Below are positions 33,701 to 43,109 of a stretch of 64,000 nt of DNA, piece by piece. The notes under the pieces were generated by a model. That model was not told where the DNA came from. It was given only the letters and a program-made list of their open reading frames with translations, and did no database searches. How positions within the stretch are numbered: the first letter of the stretch is position 1; every line of letters starts with the position of its first letter. This DNA comes from Branchiostoma lanceolatum (lineage: Eukaryota; Chordata; Leptocardii; Amphioxiformes; Branchiostomatidae): the NCBI RefSeq assembly GCF_035083965.1, contig NC_089738.1:10256734-10320733 (forward strand). Direction: 5' to 3'. The position numbers and the translations under genes were made by a program.

Positions 33701-36534
33701 TGCTTATCCTGTAATATAGAATATATATATACACTATTGCTATATGAATATACAGAAACAAGTGTGCAGTATACACCATAAATGATTCCGTGATCCTTCC
33801 CTGTATATTGAGAAAGAGATTTCTTTTACTGAAGGTTTTTGACAAATGTATTATTTTGGACTCTGAGAGATTTTCCAGAATTCTTAAGACTCAAAGGTTG
33901 TGGGAATGCAAAATTTCACATCTGGCAAAATACATTGAACTTTGAATAAACCTGAAGAGATCAAGGGAGGGATCACTAATCATTCAGGGTGGATGCTGCA
34001 CCAGTACTGATCTACCTGTTGCCTGCTCCACCCATAATCGTCATCGGAATACCCCGTGCCTCTCAGCCCTATCTGTATAACTCGTTGGCAGTCAAGGAGG
34101 CCCTCCTCCACGGCCCTGCGGAAGGGCGTGCCGTGGGAGATTTTTTCTCCAAGCTGCTTGTCGTTGGTGTCAGCGTGAGCATCAACATGAACTAAGCCAA
34201 CAGGACCATACTTGGCCTATAAAAGGCAACATACACAAATTGGTGGGAATCAAAAGGGCTGATATTTGCATATTCTCCAAGCAGAGATTTTCATGGGGGG
34301 GCAGGGGGGGGGGGGGGGGGGCTAAGAAGTAGCAGTGATTTTTTTGAGGGAGGGCAACGTTAAAAATCCCGACCTAGTCCTTGCCCTTCCGATTAAAACC
34401 TCTGCTTGGAGAATAATATTTGCTGGCAAATGCAACCATTTTTCTCCAAAAATATTTCAAAGATAGCGATGTGAAAACTATAACAAATTTTTCACCCATG
34501 TGCTAAGATCCCATTTCTCCCATATTATATTTCTTTAGCAATACCTTACTTCTTGCTTAATCTTTTTAAGTTTTTCTATACTTTCTATACCACTTACAAC
34601 TCTTTGAACTGAAGGCATGCTAACTAAAGTCCCCATCCTAGAAGCTACTTACCTTAATTGCTTGTAAGATGGGGTAGGTAAGAGTGTGGTCACCCCCCAG
34701 GGTTAGAGGCTTGCACCCATTGGCCACGATCTTAGTGTAGGCATCTCTGATATTCTTCACAGCATCCTTCAAGTCGTACATGTTGAGGAAGACGTCTCCG
34801 ATATCCGCGACTTGGAGGGAGTCATATGGTGCAGCACCTGCGAAGAGATGTACATGTAGATGTAAGACATTGTACGAATACAAATAACCTTTGTGTGTTT
34901 CACATAACTGATGACCTACTTTCTAGGCATTATAATTAACACACCAGTTTTTCTTCTACACAAAACCAGACTGTAAGATTTGATCTGCTCACTGAATTCT
35001 TTTTCAATGAATGTGGTGGGATCTTAAACATGCTCGAGTCAAGGCGCTACTCTTCTCAAACACAGGGAGTCACTCTCTACTTTTCATCCAAAAGAATGTC
35101 CCAAGTTATTAGATACTCATTTCCACCTGAGTAGAGTGCATTTACAGTAAATGCAGAAATTTCGCAGTGGTTTTATGTTCACTGTTTTTGCAGTGGACTC
35201 CACAGCGCAAACTTAAAGCCACCGCGAAACTTTTTCCCCACCTATGACTCACTTTCACAGTATTGCTACTTTTGTACAAACGCATTTTACTTAAAACCAC
35301 AGTCAACACTCAATTTTCTCCCTACCGTGAAATAAAAACCATGCAAACTTAAATGCATTTACAGTAGTTTCCACCTGTCAGTGAATAGAATGAGAAAAAA
35401 GGTGTAAATTGCCTTTCCTTTCTATCACCATAAGGCCACATAGGCATCGCAAGCACAAAAAATGTAAGTCTTGTCAGGTTTGTTTGAATAATTCTTTGTC
35501 AAATTGTCAACGTTTTGATGTATGGCCTTATTTAATATGTGAATGTTCTACTGTTTGTTGGATGGCAGCAACATTGGCATCACTGTCTGGGTACCTACAT
35601 GCGTTACTGTGTTGCACTTTTGATGAAATAAAAAAACAAGCCTTGTAACAGTATAATACGATACTAGTTCATACCTGTCCAGTTGTTGTATGGTCTGAGC
35701 ATGACCGACTCGGTGCGAATCTGTCTCGGGCCGAATCTGGTTCCTGACCGGTTGGACGTACCGATGTCCAGCGGAATCCCAACAAAGCAAGCATCCAGAC
35801 CTGTGTGTGTATCAAAATATCAATAATCATAATTATTATATTTAGAATTTTAATCCCCCCCGCTGATGATGTCGATGGATAATTTATCTATCATCTTCTG
35901 GTGCTTTAAATAAAGGTTCACTGCAATCCAACATGGCTCAGATAACATCACAAGTCAAGTCAAGTTTATTGCACATGAAAGCCTGTATATGGGGACAGGC
36001 ACCACTACTAGAGACAGCCTCCTTTGGCGTTGCCAAAAAAAACGAAAACGGGGTCATGCATGGGGCATATGCCAGTTGCCAGGGCCAGTTGCCAACACAT
36101 GTTTTTGGAAGGAATGGGGAGCTCACTGTCGGAAAACGTGACAATTATTTAACGAAGCTTCGGTACTGGAATAAAGACGTTCCGTACTGGAATTCTTGTA
36201 CGGAACTTCCTTCCGTACTGGGGGCCGAGTATCGGCGGCATTTTCTCCACGGGTTCCGTACTGGGCGCCCAGTAAGGAGCCGGTTACATCTGTATATTTG
36301 CAATACTGATCATGACATGCATCTTGGACAGAAAGTTTTACCTTGAGTGTCGTTCTGGACGGGTAAACGCATCATTGAAGCGATGCCGCCAGGCCTGGGC
36401 AAGTCGTTCCCGCTGGGGGGAACATTGAACTTCTGCTGCGAGGCGCTGCTCGAAGACAATGGTCTTGATCCTTCAAGGAAGACAGAACTTCTTCGAAGTG
36501 TCGTCGCAACAGCTCGCACTGCTGCAACCGCCAT
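30731..36534 (-). CDS. AGMAT: Agmatinase-family mitochondrial ureohydrolase
   Basis: Exons: 36534-36342, 35800-35675, 34837-34653, one of two alternative exon 4 copies (34216-34016 or 33708-33508), 32920-32681 and 30835-30731. With a single exon 4 the coding length is 1,050 bp, 349 residues (human AGMAT about 352), all phases consistent. The Ala/Arg/Ser-rich N-terminus (MAVAAVRAVATTLRRSS) looks like a mitochondrial presequence. Manganese-binding motifs in order are GGDHT (exon 3), DAHADT (exon 4) and SFDIDALDPAYAPGTGTPE (exon 5). The C-terminus SPAYDPSGNTALTAANLLFE is typical. The family hydrolyses guanidino substrates (agmatine, guanidinobutyrate or similar) to an amine and urea; which substrate applies here cannot be read from sequence. 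It differs from arginase in its overall match. Confidence 0.95.
31185..32445. mobile_element. About 1.26-kb repeat element with internal 125-bp tandem array
   Basis: Ends carry ATGTTTCGCC (left, within the hairpin TATGTTTCG-CCAA-CGAAACATA at 31185-31206) and GGGCGAAACAT (right, 32436-32445). After a (TTC)n tract and about 450 bp of unique DNA, a unit of roughly 125 bp starting AAGCTGCGGATGTCATC repeats at about 31849, 31970, 32095, 32223 and 32274 (the last spacing short). Each unit carries ATTATGCTAATGAGGACC and ATTTGCAT. It lies in the last AGMAT intron. Confidence 0.8.
33508..33708 (-). other. AGMAT: AGMAT alternative exon 4B
   Basis: 201 bp, phase 0 at both ends, acceptor ATATTACAG, donor GTACAG. 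It encodes 67 residues beginning DKHGPVGLVHVDAHADTHDQ and ending DYDYDWSRSQ. The metal-binding DAHAD and the later HG are intact. It aligns without gaps to exon 4A with 52 of 67 residues identical. Confidence 0.93.
34016..34216 (-). other. AGMAT: AGMAT alternative exon 4A
   Basis: 201 bp, phase 0 at both ends, acceptor CCTTTTATAG, donor GTAGAT. It encodes 67 residues beginning AKYGPVGLVHVDAHADTNDK and ending DDDYGWSRQQ. It separates from exon 4B by a 307-bp intron. Both copies have intact borders and no stop, so neither looks like a dead duplicate. Confidence 0.93.
34270..34415. mobile_element. 146-bp MITE with 8-bp target duplication and G-run
   Basis: Terminal inverted repeats TATTCTCCAAGCAGAG and CTCTGCTTGGAGAATA, with direct repeats ATATTTGC at 34262-34269 and 34416-34423. 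It contains G runs of 7 and 18 bases at 34295-34321. It lies in the AGMAT intron just upstream (in transcription) of exon 4A. Single ends with the same CTCCAAGCAGA motif occur at about 10876, 33001, 38190 and 50607. Confidence 0.88.
35138..35369. mobile_element. MITE, same family as the 28.5-kb copy
   Basis: Begins TTTACAGTAAATGCAGAAATT and ends CTTAAATGCATTTACAGTAG. The blocks CGCAGTGGTTTTATGTTC and GAAATAAAAACCATGC match the copy at 28534-28720 in reverse orientation. It lies in the AGMAT intron between exons 2 and 3. Confidence 0.82.
35945..36000 (-). mobile_element. 3' tail of a retroelement
   Basis: Read on the minus strand this is a CAATAAACTTGACTTGACTTG end, matching the style of the (CTTGA)n tail at 55573-55592. 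Only the tail is clear, and the upstream body is not delimited. It lies in AGMAT intron 1. Confidence 0.5.
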
Positions 36535-36722
36535 GATTTTTGGTTCAGGGGTGTGGTTTCAGGGTTAGACGTAAGAAGGCCGTCAGACGGAGTGTTTTTC
36601 CTGCCTAAAGGGGGCGGGGTTGATCAGGCAGCTGCTTGCATGCAAAGGGTTCAAAGTTCACATGAGGTTAGCAGCCGAACAGTTTTCGGTCTGTGACCTA
36701 CGAAAGCCCAATGGTACAATCG

Positions 36723-36852
36723 AACAGGCAGCGCGAGCGTCGCGACACTGGCAGGCAGCGCGAGCATCGCGACAACAGGCAGCGCGAGCGTCGCGACAAC
36801 AGACAGCGCGAGCGTCGCGACAACAGGCAGTGTGCGAGCGTCGCGACAACAG
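36723..36852. repeat. CpG-rich 24-bp minisatellite upstream of AGMAT
   Basis: Five to six copies of a unit near GCAGCGCGAGCGTCGCGACA, each containing GCGCGAGC and TCGCGA. It starts about 190 bp upstream of the AGMAT start codon. It is open in several frames because the unit is 24 bp. A short palindrome, CAAGGAGGT...ACCTCCTTG, follows at about 36905-36931. Confidence 0.9.
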
Positions 36853-37375
36853 AGTAGCGCGACGACGAGCCGTGAGACAGAGTTCGGAAAACAGTTTGAT
36901 AAATCAAGGAGGTTATATAGACCTCCTTGGATAAATCAACTATAAACATAATCACATAATTGTCTTTTACATTAAACTTAAGATACTTTATATTGAGCTT
37001 TAGATACCTAATACTCCAATTAGAACTCTTCCTAAGACCGGTAGAACACACCTAAGCCTATATGATATAGCCTGTAAACATTCAACCTCCTTGTGTAAAC
37101 TTTATGTGGCGGCTTATAGGTGTGTTTTGCTGATCTTATAGTTCTACAAAGCATTGTAATCACTCTTTTTGTCGGCCTATATTTCCAGTCGGCTTTCTAA
37201 TTACTGCCTCCCCGTGAGCGAAGTAATTGAAACCAACCCCGTAAAAATCACCCGGCGTGCACTGTTGCAGTGGGCGGGCGGGCCGCACTCCTAGCACCGT
37301 AGAGATCCCGGCGAGCTCACGACCATATGTTTACCAGGCTAGAATATTGATTGGATTAGATGGGTCAATATATTA

Positions 37376-38045
37376 ACTCCTTGGTAACATCTAATTAAAG
37401 GACATAAGACACCAATAACATAAACATTAGGAATGTCCTGAAATTATATGAAACATAATACTATTGTTTAATAACATAGAAATTTTCACAACATATTCAC
37501 ACTTCGGATGTTATTGAACATCGAACCATGAAAACATCATATAACTCCAGCTTTTGATTCTTCCCACCAGGTAATTACATTAATCAGTGACTTACGTATA
37601 CCTGCTCATGACGTCACAACGAACATGGCAGCCGATTTGGAACTTTGCACAACGGCTCAGAAAGAACGTTATTTTTATAAGAAAACGAAATAGATATTGT
37701 TATGTCCTTTAATTAAATGTTATCACGATAATCAAGCACTGTTTGCTCATTAGATAATGTTTTTTGCAAGCCGTTGTGTAAGGTTCCGAACCGGCTGCCG
37801 TGTTCATTGTGACGTCATGAGCAGGTATTAGTCACTGATTAATGTAATCACCTGGTCGGAAGATCAGATAAAAATAAAGAGCTGGATCCATGGAAGTATG
37901 GTTTCTGATGGTTCAATGTTAGATAACATCAGAAGGATGTGTATTTGTTTTAAACGTTTATATTCCTTCAATGATGCTATTCCTGTTTCAGATAATAAGA
38001 AAATGTTGTTTTTTGGTGTCTTATGCCCTTTAACTCCTTGAGATG
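37376..38045. mobile_element. Long foldback element, about 670 bp
   Basis: The inner arms 37561-37657 and 37769-37862 are highly similar inverted copies (AGGTAATTACATTAATCAGTG against CACTGATTAATGTAATCACCT). Weaker inverted similarity continues outward to AAGGACATAAGACACC (about 37399) and GGTGTCTTATGCCCTTT (about 38016-38032). The loop is about 110 bp. Each inner arm contains the CRE-like palindrome TGACGTCA (37609-37616 and 37810-37817). No open reading frame of note. Confidence 0.85.
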
Positions 38046-39057
38046 ACACTGTAGTTTTCGCAATTCTTACTGACCAGCCCTTTTCATTGCGAACATCGGA
38101 GAGAATTTACACGATTTCCGAAAAATTTAATTTAGCTGACGAATGATCAATGACATTATCATATTAACTTGAAAACGTATTTTGGATAAACTCCAAGCAG
38201 ATGTTGGGAGAGGAAATCATAATGTTTCGGTATGACTCGTATTTCTGGCACTCAGCCATCCCCGACAGCCAGCTAACCCGGTATCCAATATTTCCTCGTT
38301 TGCCCGGGCGGCTCTACGGCGATTTCCGCCGCCGATGTATCTTTCGCACCCGGTAGCACTTTGATGCCGTATGAGTTCATGGGCAATGACGTCGCCGATC
38401 GTCGTGGCCCACTGAAAACTACCGGGTGCAAACGATTACCCAGGTGGCATAGAGCTCCGAGTTCCCCCCAAATAAACCTTGGCCGAATATATCCCGGCCT
38501 AACGACGATGGACTGTATTTCAGCTTAATAACCAGTCAGAGGTTTGAGTAACCTCACGATGCATGACTTCAGCACACACAGCTGACGTTTCTTTGCGAGG
38601 GAGAGTGAAGTCGCTAGGGGGCGAGGCGATGTGAGCTTCACTGTGGAAACGGTGTCATTTAAAGGCCTGAAATTTCATGATGACAGGATTACAACTAGTC
38701 AGGACAAGCATCTCATGTTTTAAATTGATTGGTTAATCTTTTTAGTCCGTCAGGACGACAAGAAGAAAAAGAATCTTCTCAGCGTGGCTTACAGACACAA
38801 AATGTGCAAAAGCAGACAAACCTACTGCTTTGACTCATAAGCATGGGGTACAACGGACATATACTTAAGCTACGCATCTATTGGCGGATTTGCCTCAGGC
38901 ATCAGTTTGCGCATGCGCTTGTAGTTTCCATGACGGGATCTGTGGTTTACAGGCGACTTTTGTATAAACAAAAACAACAAAGAGAGCGTACCCAGGAAAA
39001 CATATATACGCAAGATGCCATATTCATAAGTGCATTGTAAGTGCGTATACGTCGAGT

Positions 39058-39330
39058 TGGCAAGGTGTTCCTGTGGTTAGGGTTGTTGACTTAGAAGCTT
39101 AATGTTCTTGGTTCTAACCCAGGTTTGCAGGTACGGCGATGTTTTTTCCCTTGGGAAAGGAACTTTACACCTGTCCCTCACTCGACTTGGGTAGAGATAT
39201 TATATAGCTCCAGCTAGCAAGGTACTCTCGGATGGGATTTAAAGCTGCAGGTCCTATGTTTTAGGAGAGCCACACCTCGAGCACAGTTAAAGAACCCACT
39301 ACACTTGTCGAAAAGGGTATGGGACTATCC
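39058..39330 (+). mobile_element. tRNA-derived SINE, diverged
   Basis: The head has GTGGTTAGGGTTGTTGAC (A-box region) and GGTTCTAACCC (B-box) at about 39111. The body CCCTTGGGAAAGGAACTTTAC and ACCTGTCCCTCACTC matches the family seen at 4.8, 41.4, 44.9 and 49.1 kb. Confidence 0.7.
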
Positions 39331-39714
39331 CGGTGTAGATGGTTCAAATCGTACAGTCTGGTTTCTGGGATGACATATGCATCTTGAAAAGGTGATACGG
39401 TCACCTGTTCTACCATTCACAAATGTGGCAAATCTCTAAATACATGTCAAGGGTAGAGCTTAAAGGTGAATCGGCCAACCTCAGACGTAGTAATGTCAAG
39501 GTAGCCGTGTACAGTTTTCTCCAATTTTCTTGGCCGCCAAAATCTAGCCTCCGATATGCAGCTAGACTCCCTTAGTGGCTGTTTTCTTTTTCAAGGGACA
39601 ATTTATTCTTATAACTCGGACAGCAAAATGAAAAAAAAAGAATCTTGTAAGAAAACGTTAACTTGAAAAGGAAAACAGTCAGCCACAGTGGTTAACAAAT
39701 AATTAAAAAAGACA

Positions 39715-40200
39715 GGGACGACACTGGACAGAACAGGCAATTATTAGATATTACATATACTGCAATTTTGGCCACCTGTTTGTCGGTATGATTGAAGAAA
39801 GATCGAATTTTTCTGCAGACCAGATGACGCTGTGACAACCATTGTAGCCACTTTTTGTCGTCATCTTTCCACAAAAGAAAGACACTGGCCAGAACAGCCA
39901 ATAACCGTTATCATTTCAAACTAAATGACAGTTGGTGTGATTAAAAAAATGGACACTGGGCAGAACATGCAAGGAAATGCCATGCCATTTCAATTATGTC
40001 ACATGAGCGGTATAAAAATAGAAAAAACACTGGACAGAGTGTGGAATACATCATTAGTCATTGTGACCCAAAGTTCATTAGGGTAATTAAATAAAACACA
40101 CTGGGCAGAGCTAGCAATTAATGTGAGTCATTATCCACAATTTAATCGTCACAATTAAAAAATAGACACCGGCACTGGACAGAACGTGCAATTACTGACC
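39715..40200. repeat. Diverged tandem repeat, about 73-bp period
   Basis: The block CACTGGACAGAAC..GCAATTA, with variants, recurs at about 39722, 39884, 39954, 40029, 40099 and 40172. Most spacings are 70-75 bp and one is double. The rest of each unit is AT-rich and poorly conserved. Confidence 0.75.
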
Positions 40201-41259
40201 TTTTAGTAATAGGTCTGCTCTGGATGTCCCGTGAGAGACATGCATATTTGCATTGGTTTAGTTTCGAAAAGGTGGGGTATTTATAGAAACAAATAAGGGC
40301 ACCCCCAGGACGGCTGGACAATGTTGGTGCAAATTTGCTGTTCCACTGGGCCACAGTAAATACATTCTTTGGATGACACCAACGCGCGCATTGACTTTTG
40401 TCTAGTTTCGAAAAACAACAGCAAATTTTCTTACCCTCCAGAGATGACCAACAAACAAGTAACAAAAAAAATCTGACAAGAAGATACCGAAAATTGGAAA
40501 ATATGTCGTATTGTATTCTTGATTGTACTTATATAAGTGCCAATATAGTAAGATAGAGGCATGATGTAGTTGTAGAAGGGACACTTGTTCGGTAGTTTTA
40601 CTGGTAGAAGCGGCAGTAGTATGGTATTTTTGAGTGTTGTTACCAATTTGTAAGAGGTGATACTAGGCCATTACACTAGTGTCAGTTTTGCACTTGTCTA
40701 GTACAAGAATAAAAGCTGTAATACCATGTGCGGTTTGGAAATTTAGGCTTGTTTTTCTTTTCTCACATTAGATTTAGAGTATACAGATGAAGTCCATAAA
40801 ATTTACTTGCTGTGGCCTAGTGATACAAAGCAACAGACGTAGAGGGGGTCATCGAGTGCCTACTTTGATATCCCCGCGGATTTGTAACTTTATTCATGAT
40901 ACATGTACCATATGATATCCAAATCATTCTTTTTGAAGGTTAGCAGGTTATATTTCTCCCCCCCCCCCCAAACATCACAAAGAATTTGCTGCGCTAACAT
41001 TAATTATTCATCTTTGGATTATGATATCGCTGCCATCCGTGCGAGGCTGTTGTTTATTTCTCTTCGGTACTCATGATAAGTTCAAACAAGCCTTCGATGA
41101 AGAAAGATATACATGTACCTGTAATCATGTTACTAATCTGTTGCACCTGCAAACGTAATTATAAGGCTTATAATCGGTGATTGGTCTATCCCGATTAAAG
41201 ATAATTGTTCAATGATTACTGATGCCAATAAGTGGATACAATTAGGGCACACCTTAGAG

Positions 41260-41266
41260 TATATAA
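41260..41266 (+). promoter_or_regulatory. TATA box of small secreted peptide gene A
   Basis: TATATAA lies in AGAGTATATAAGTCCG, about 80 bp before a GTAAGT donor at 41343 that ends a short non-coding first exon. The block from about 41060 to the donor is similar to the region before gene B. Confidence 0.65.
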
Positions 41267-41383
41267 GTCCGTCCCCAACCGCGCTCTTCATTCCACTACT
41301 TCATCTTCTCAAGACGCAAGTCGCACAGCGAAGATACAAAAGGTAAGTCCTTCTTACTTTATCTTGTGGCTACAAATTGCCGC

Positions 41384-41530
41384 AACGCGAGGTCCCGGGT
41401 TCGATTCCCGACGTTTTGGGCTTAACTTTGTGTCCTTGGGAAAAGCATCCTAACTTCAGTTGAGAAGGCGATGGATAGAGACTCATGATACCGTACCTTC
41501 CAATACCGTGCCCTAGACCTAGACATTGTT
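41384..41530 (+). mobile_element. SINE fragment in intron 1 of peptide gene A
   Basis: B-box GGTTCGATTCC at about 41399, then TTTGTGTCCTTGGGAAAAG and CTTCCAATACCGTGCCCTAG, the shared SINE body. The equivalent position of gene B carries the same insert, so it predates the tandem duplication. Confidence 0.7.
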
Positions 41531-41797
41531 CCTACGGACTTAAATAGGCTAAGGGACTGCCTTTACCTTTAACTTTTTTCCCATGGCAATCGTCGTTGTG
41601 AAAATGTGACCCCAAAACCTAACTCTCACATTCCTTCTTACTCAAGTTGTAACATGATAAAAATCGAATTTGTACATCTGACGGAATCAGAAGAAAGACC
41701 AGATTAGTCCTAACTAAGCCCTCTCTTCAAAAAAGAATGACCAGGTTGGTCCTGTAACTGAGTCCTGTCTGTAACGTTTTCCAGGCAAAGCTGCACC

Positions 41798-43102
41798 ATG
41801 AGGCTGTTCGTTGGTACCCTGCTCGTGACCATGCTCGTCGTGGCCATGCTCATCGACGACTCGGAGGGGTGGAGGCGCAGGCGCAGGCGTAGGCGTAGGA
41901 GGAGCCTGCAGGCCGATGGCGATGCCGATGGTACGATCAGCTTATCTAATCTTGATAAGATAGAGCAGATGTATCGATGGTATGTTAGATATAGGGAAAA
42001 TAATTTTTGCCAGAGGTTTGACCAGTACCACATGGCTTCCTTTTACTTCCCGCAGACTATCTCTCCTGGTGAACTATTTTTTTTCCTAATTCCAGTATCC
42101 AGACCTCCATAGGAAGGTCCGGTAGAGGCTAAGATAGCCGTACAAAGGGCCAGAAAAGAAAGAAAAACAAGCCAGCCACACATTTTGCTTGGAATTACGT
42201 TTTGTACAAACATGTGCATGTCAGCCACAGCTTTTTGGCGTCTTATTCTGATTTGATACGAACAAAAAACAGCGTTACTTTGAGTCCCCGAACTTTTATT
42301 CATGTTTCCACTAGATGTATTTTCTTAATGATTGTCTTTATTGGTTGTGTTAACAGGCGAGCTGATGGAGGTCGTGCAAGAGGCCAGGTCCCTCCTGGAG
42401 GAACTGGATGACCTCGATGACCTCGATGACATGGCTGCAGAGCATGCGCCCATGGAGGCAAGGGGCTATGAGGAAGACGGTAAGAAACCTGTTAAGCTCT
42501 GTTTCGTTAACGATGACAGCAATGTGGACCTTCTAGTTTGAATATACGTAAAAATCATTTGACTAGTAGTCTCCTTCGCAGACTTCTTGGACCGCCGGTG
42601 TTTATTTTTTGGCTGAAGCGATGATTCAAAATTTCCAACAAGATTCTCTAATGCCGGGAGCTATAGGGAGTTTCGCCTAGCTTGTATTTACACAAGCTTT
42701 CGGCCGGAGGTTACTGACCCCCGGTCACAGGACCGGCTGGCCACTAGGAGCGCGATTCGTCAGACTAGAGTTTCGCCGCGCCGATTAAGAACAAAACTGT
42801 TTATCCGGTCCCTCGCCGGCGCTCCAAGAGGTCTACCAAGGAGGCTAACGTAAAAAGGCATTTATGCAAGCTTAAGTGTGACATTTCATGAGGTGTTTGT
42901 TTATGCGACGAAATGGTTTACATTATGCAGATGTAACTCGAAACTTTAAAAAAAGGAGGCCAAGGCGTATTATGATGACTTGGATGCTTCACGATTCTTG
43001 AAGCAACCGCCCATGTCATAACACTAGATGAGAAATATGTAAATATTAAGAAACGTTTTAATACATTGATTTGTCCCTTTTTTTACAGACAACCGGAAGT
43101 AG
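41798..43102 (+). CDS. Small secreted Arg-rich/acidic precursor, copy A
   Basis: Coding exons 41798-41930, 42357-42479 and 43089-43102 join in phase to 89 residues. A non-coding exon ends at 41342 and splices to 41785. Residues 1-24 form a clear signal peptide (MRLFVGTLLVTMLVVAML...). Then comes W followed by ten arginines, SLQADGDADG, and an acidic helical tail (VVQEARSLLEELDDLDDLDDM...) ending GYEEDDNRK. The last exon codes only four full residues before TAG. A polyadenylation signal AATAAA is at 43568-43573. I do not recognise the family. The signal/cationic/acidic order recalls tunicate-type antimicrobial peptide precursors or a propeptide hormone; this is inference. Gene B is a tandem paralogue. 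Confidence 0.82.
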
Positions 43103-43109
43103 AACTGGC

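Larger units (their letters stand above)
38050..41200. other. Intergenic DNA with SINE and tandem repeats
   Basis: No supported gene between the foldback element and the small peptide genes. The identifiable content is a solo CTCCAAGCAGATG motif at about 38190, the SINE at 39.06 kb, the 73-bp tandem repeat at 39.72-40.2 kb and a C run at about 40960-40969. Confidence 0.5.

Noticed and set aside
30731-36534. Calling the ureohydrolase gene arginase
   Set aside because: The overall match, the mitochondrial-type leader and the segments SNRSGTRFGPRQIR and SFDIDALDPAYAPGTGTPE follow the agmatinase branch. Only the N in exon 4A is arginase-like.
36620-36934. 104-codon frame with AARASRQQ repeats
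   Set aside because: A product of the 24-bp minisatellite, also open in the opposite strand, with no conserved start or splice context.
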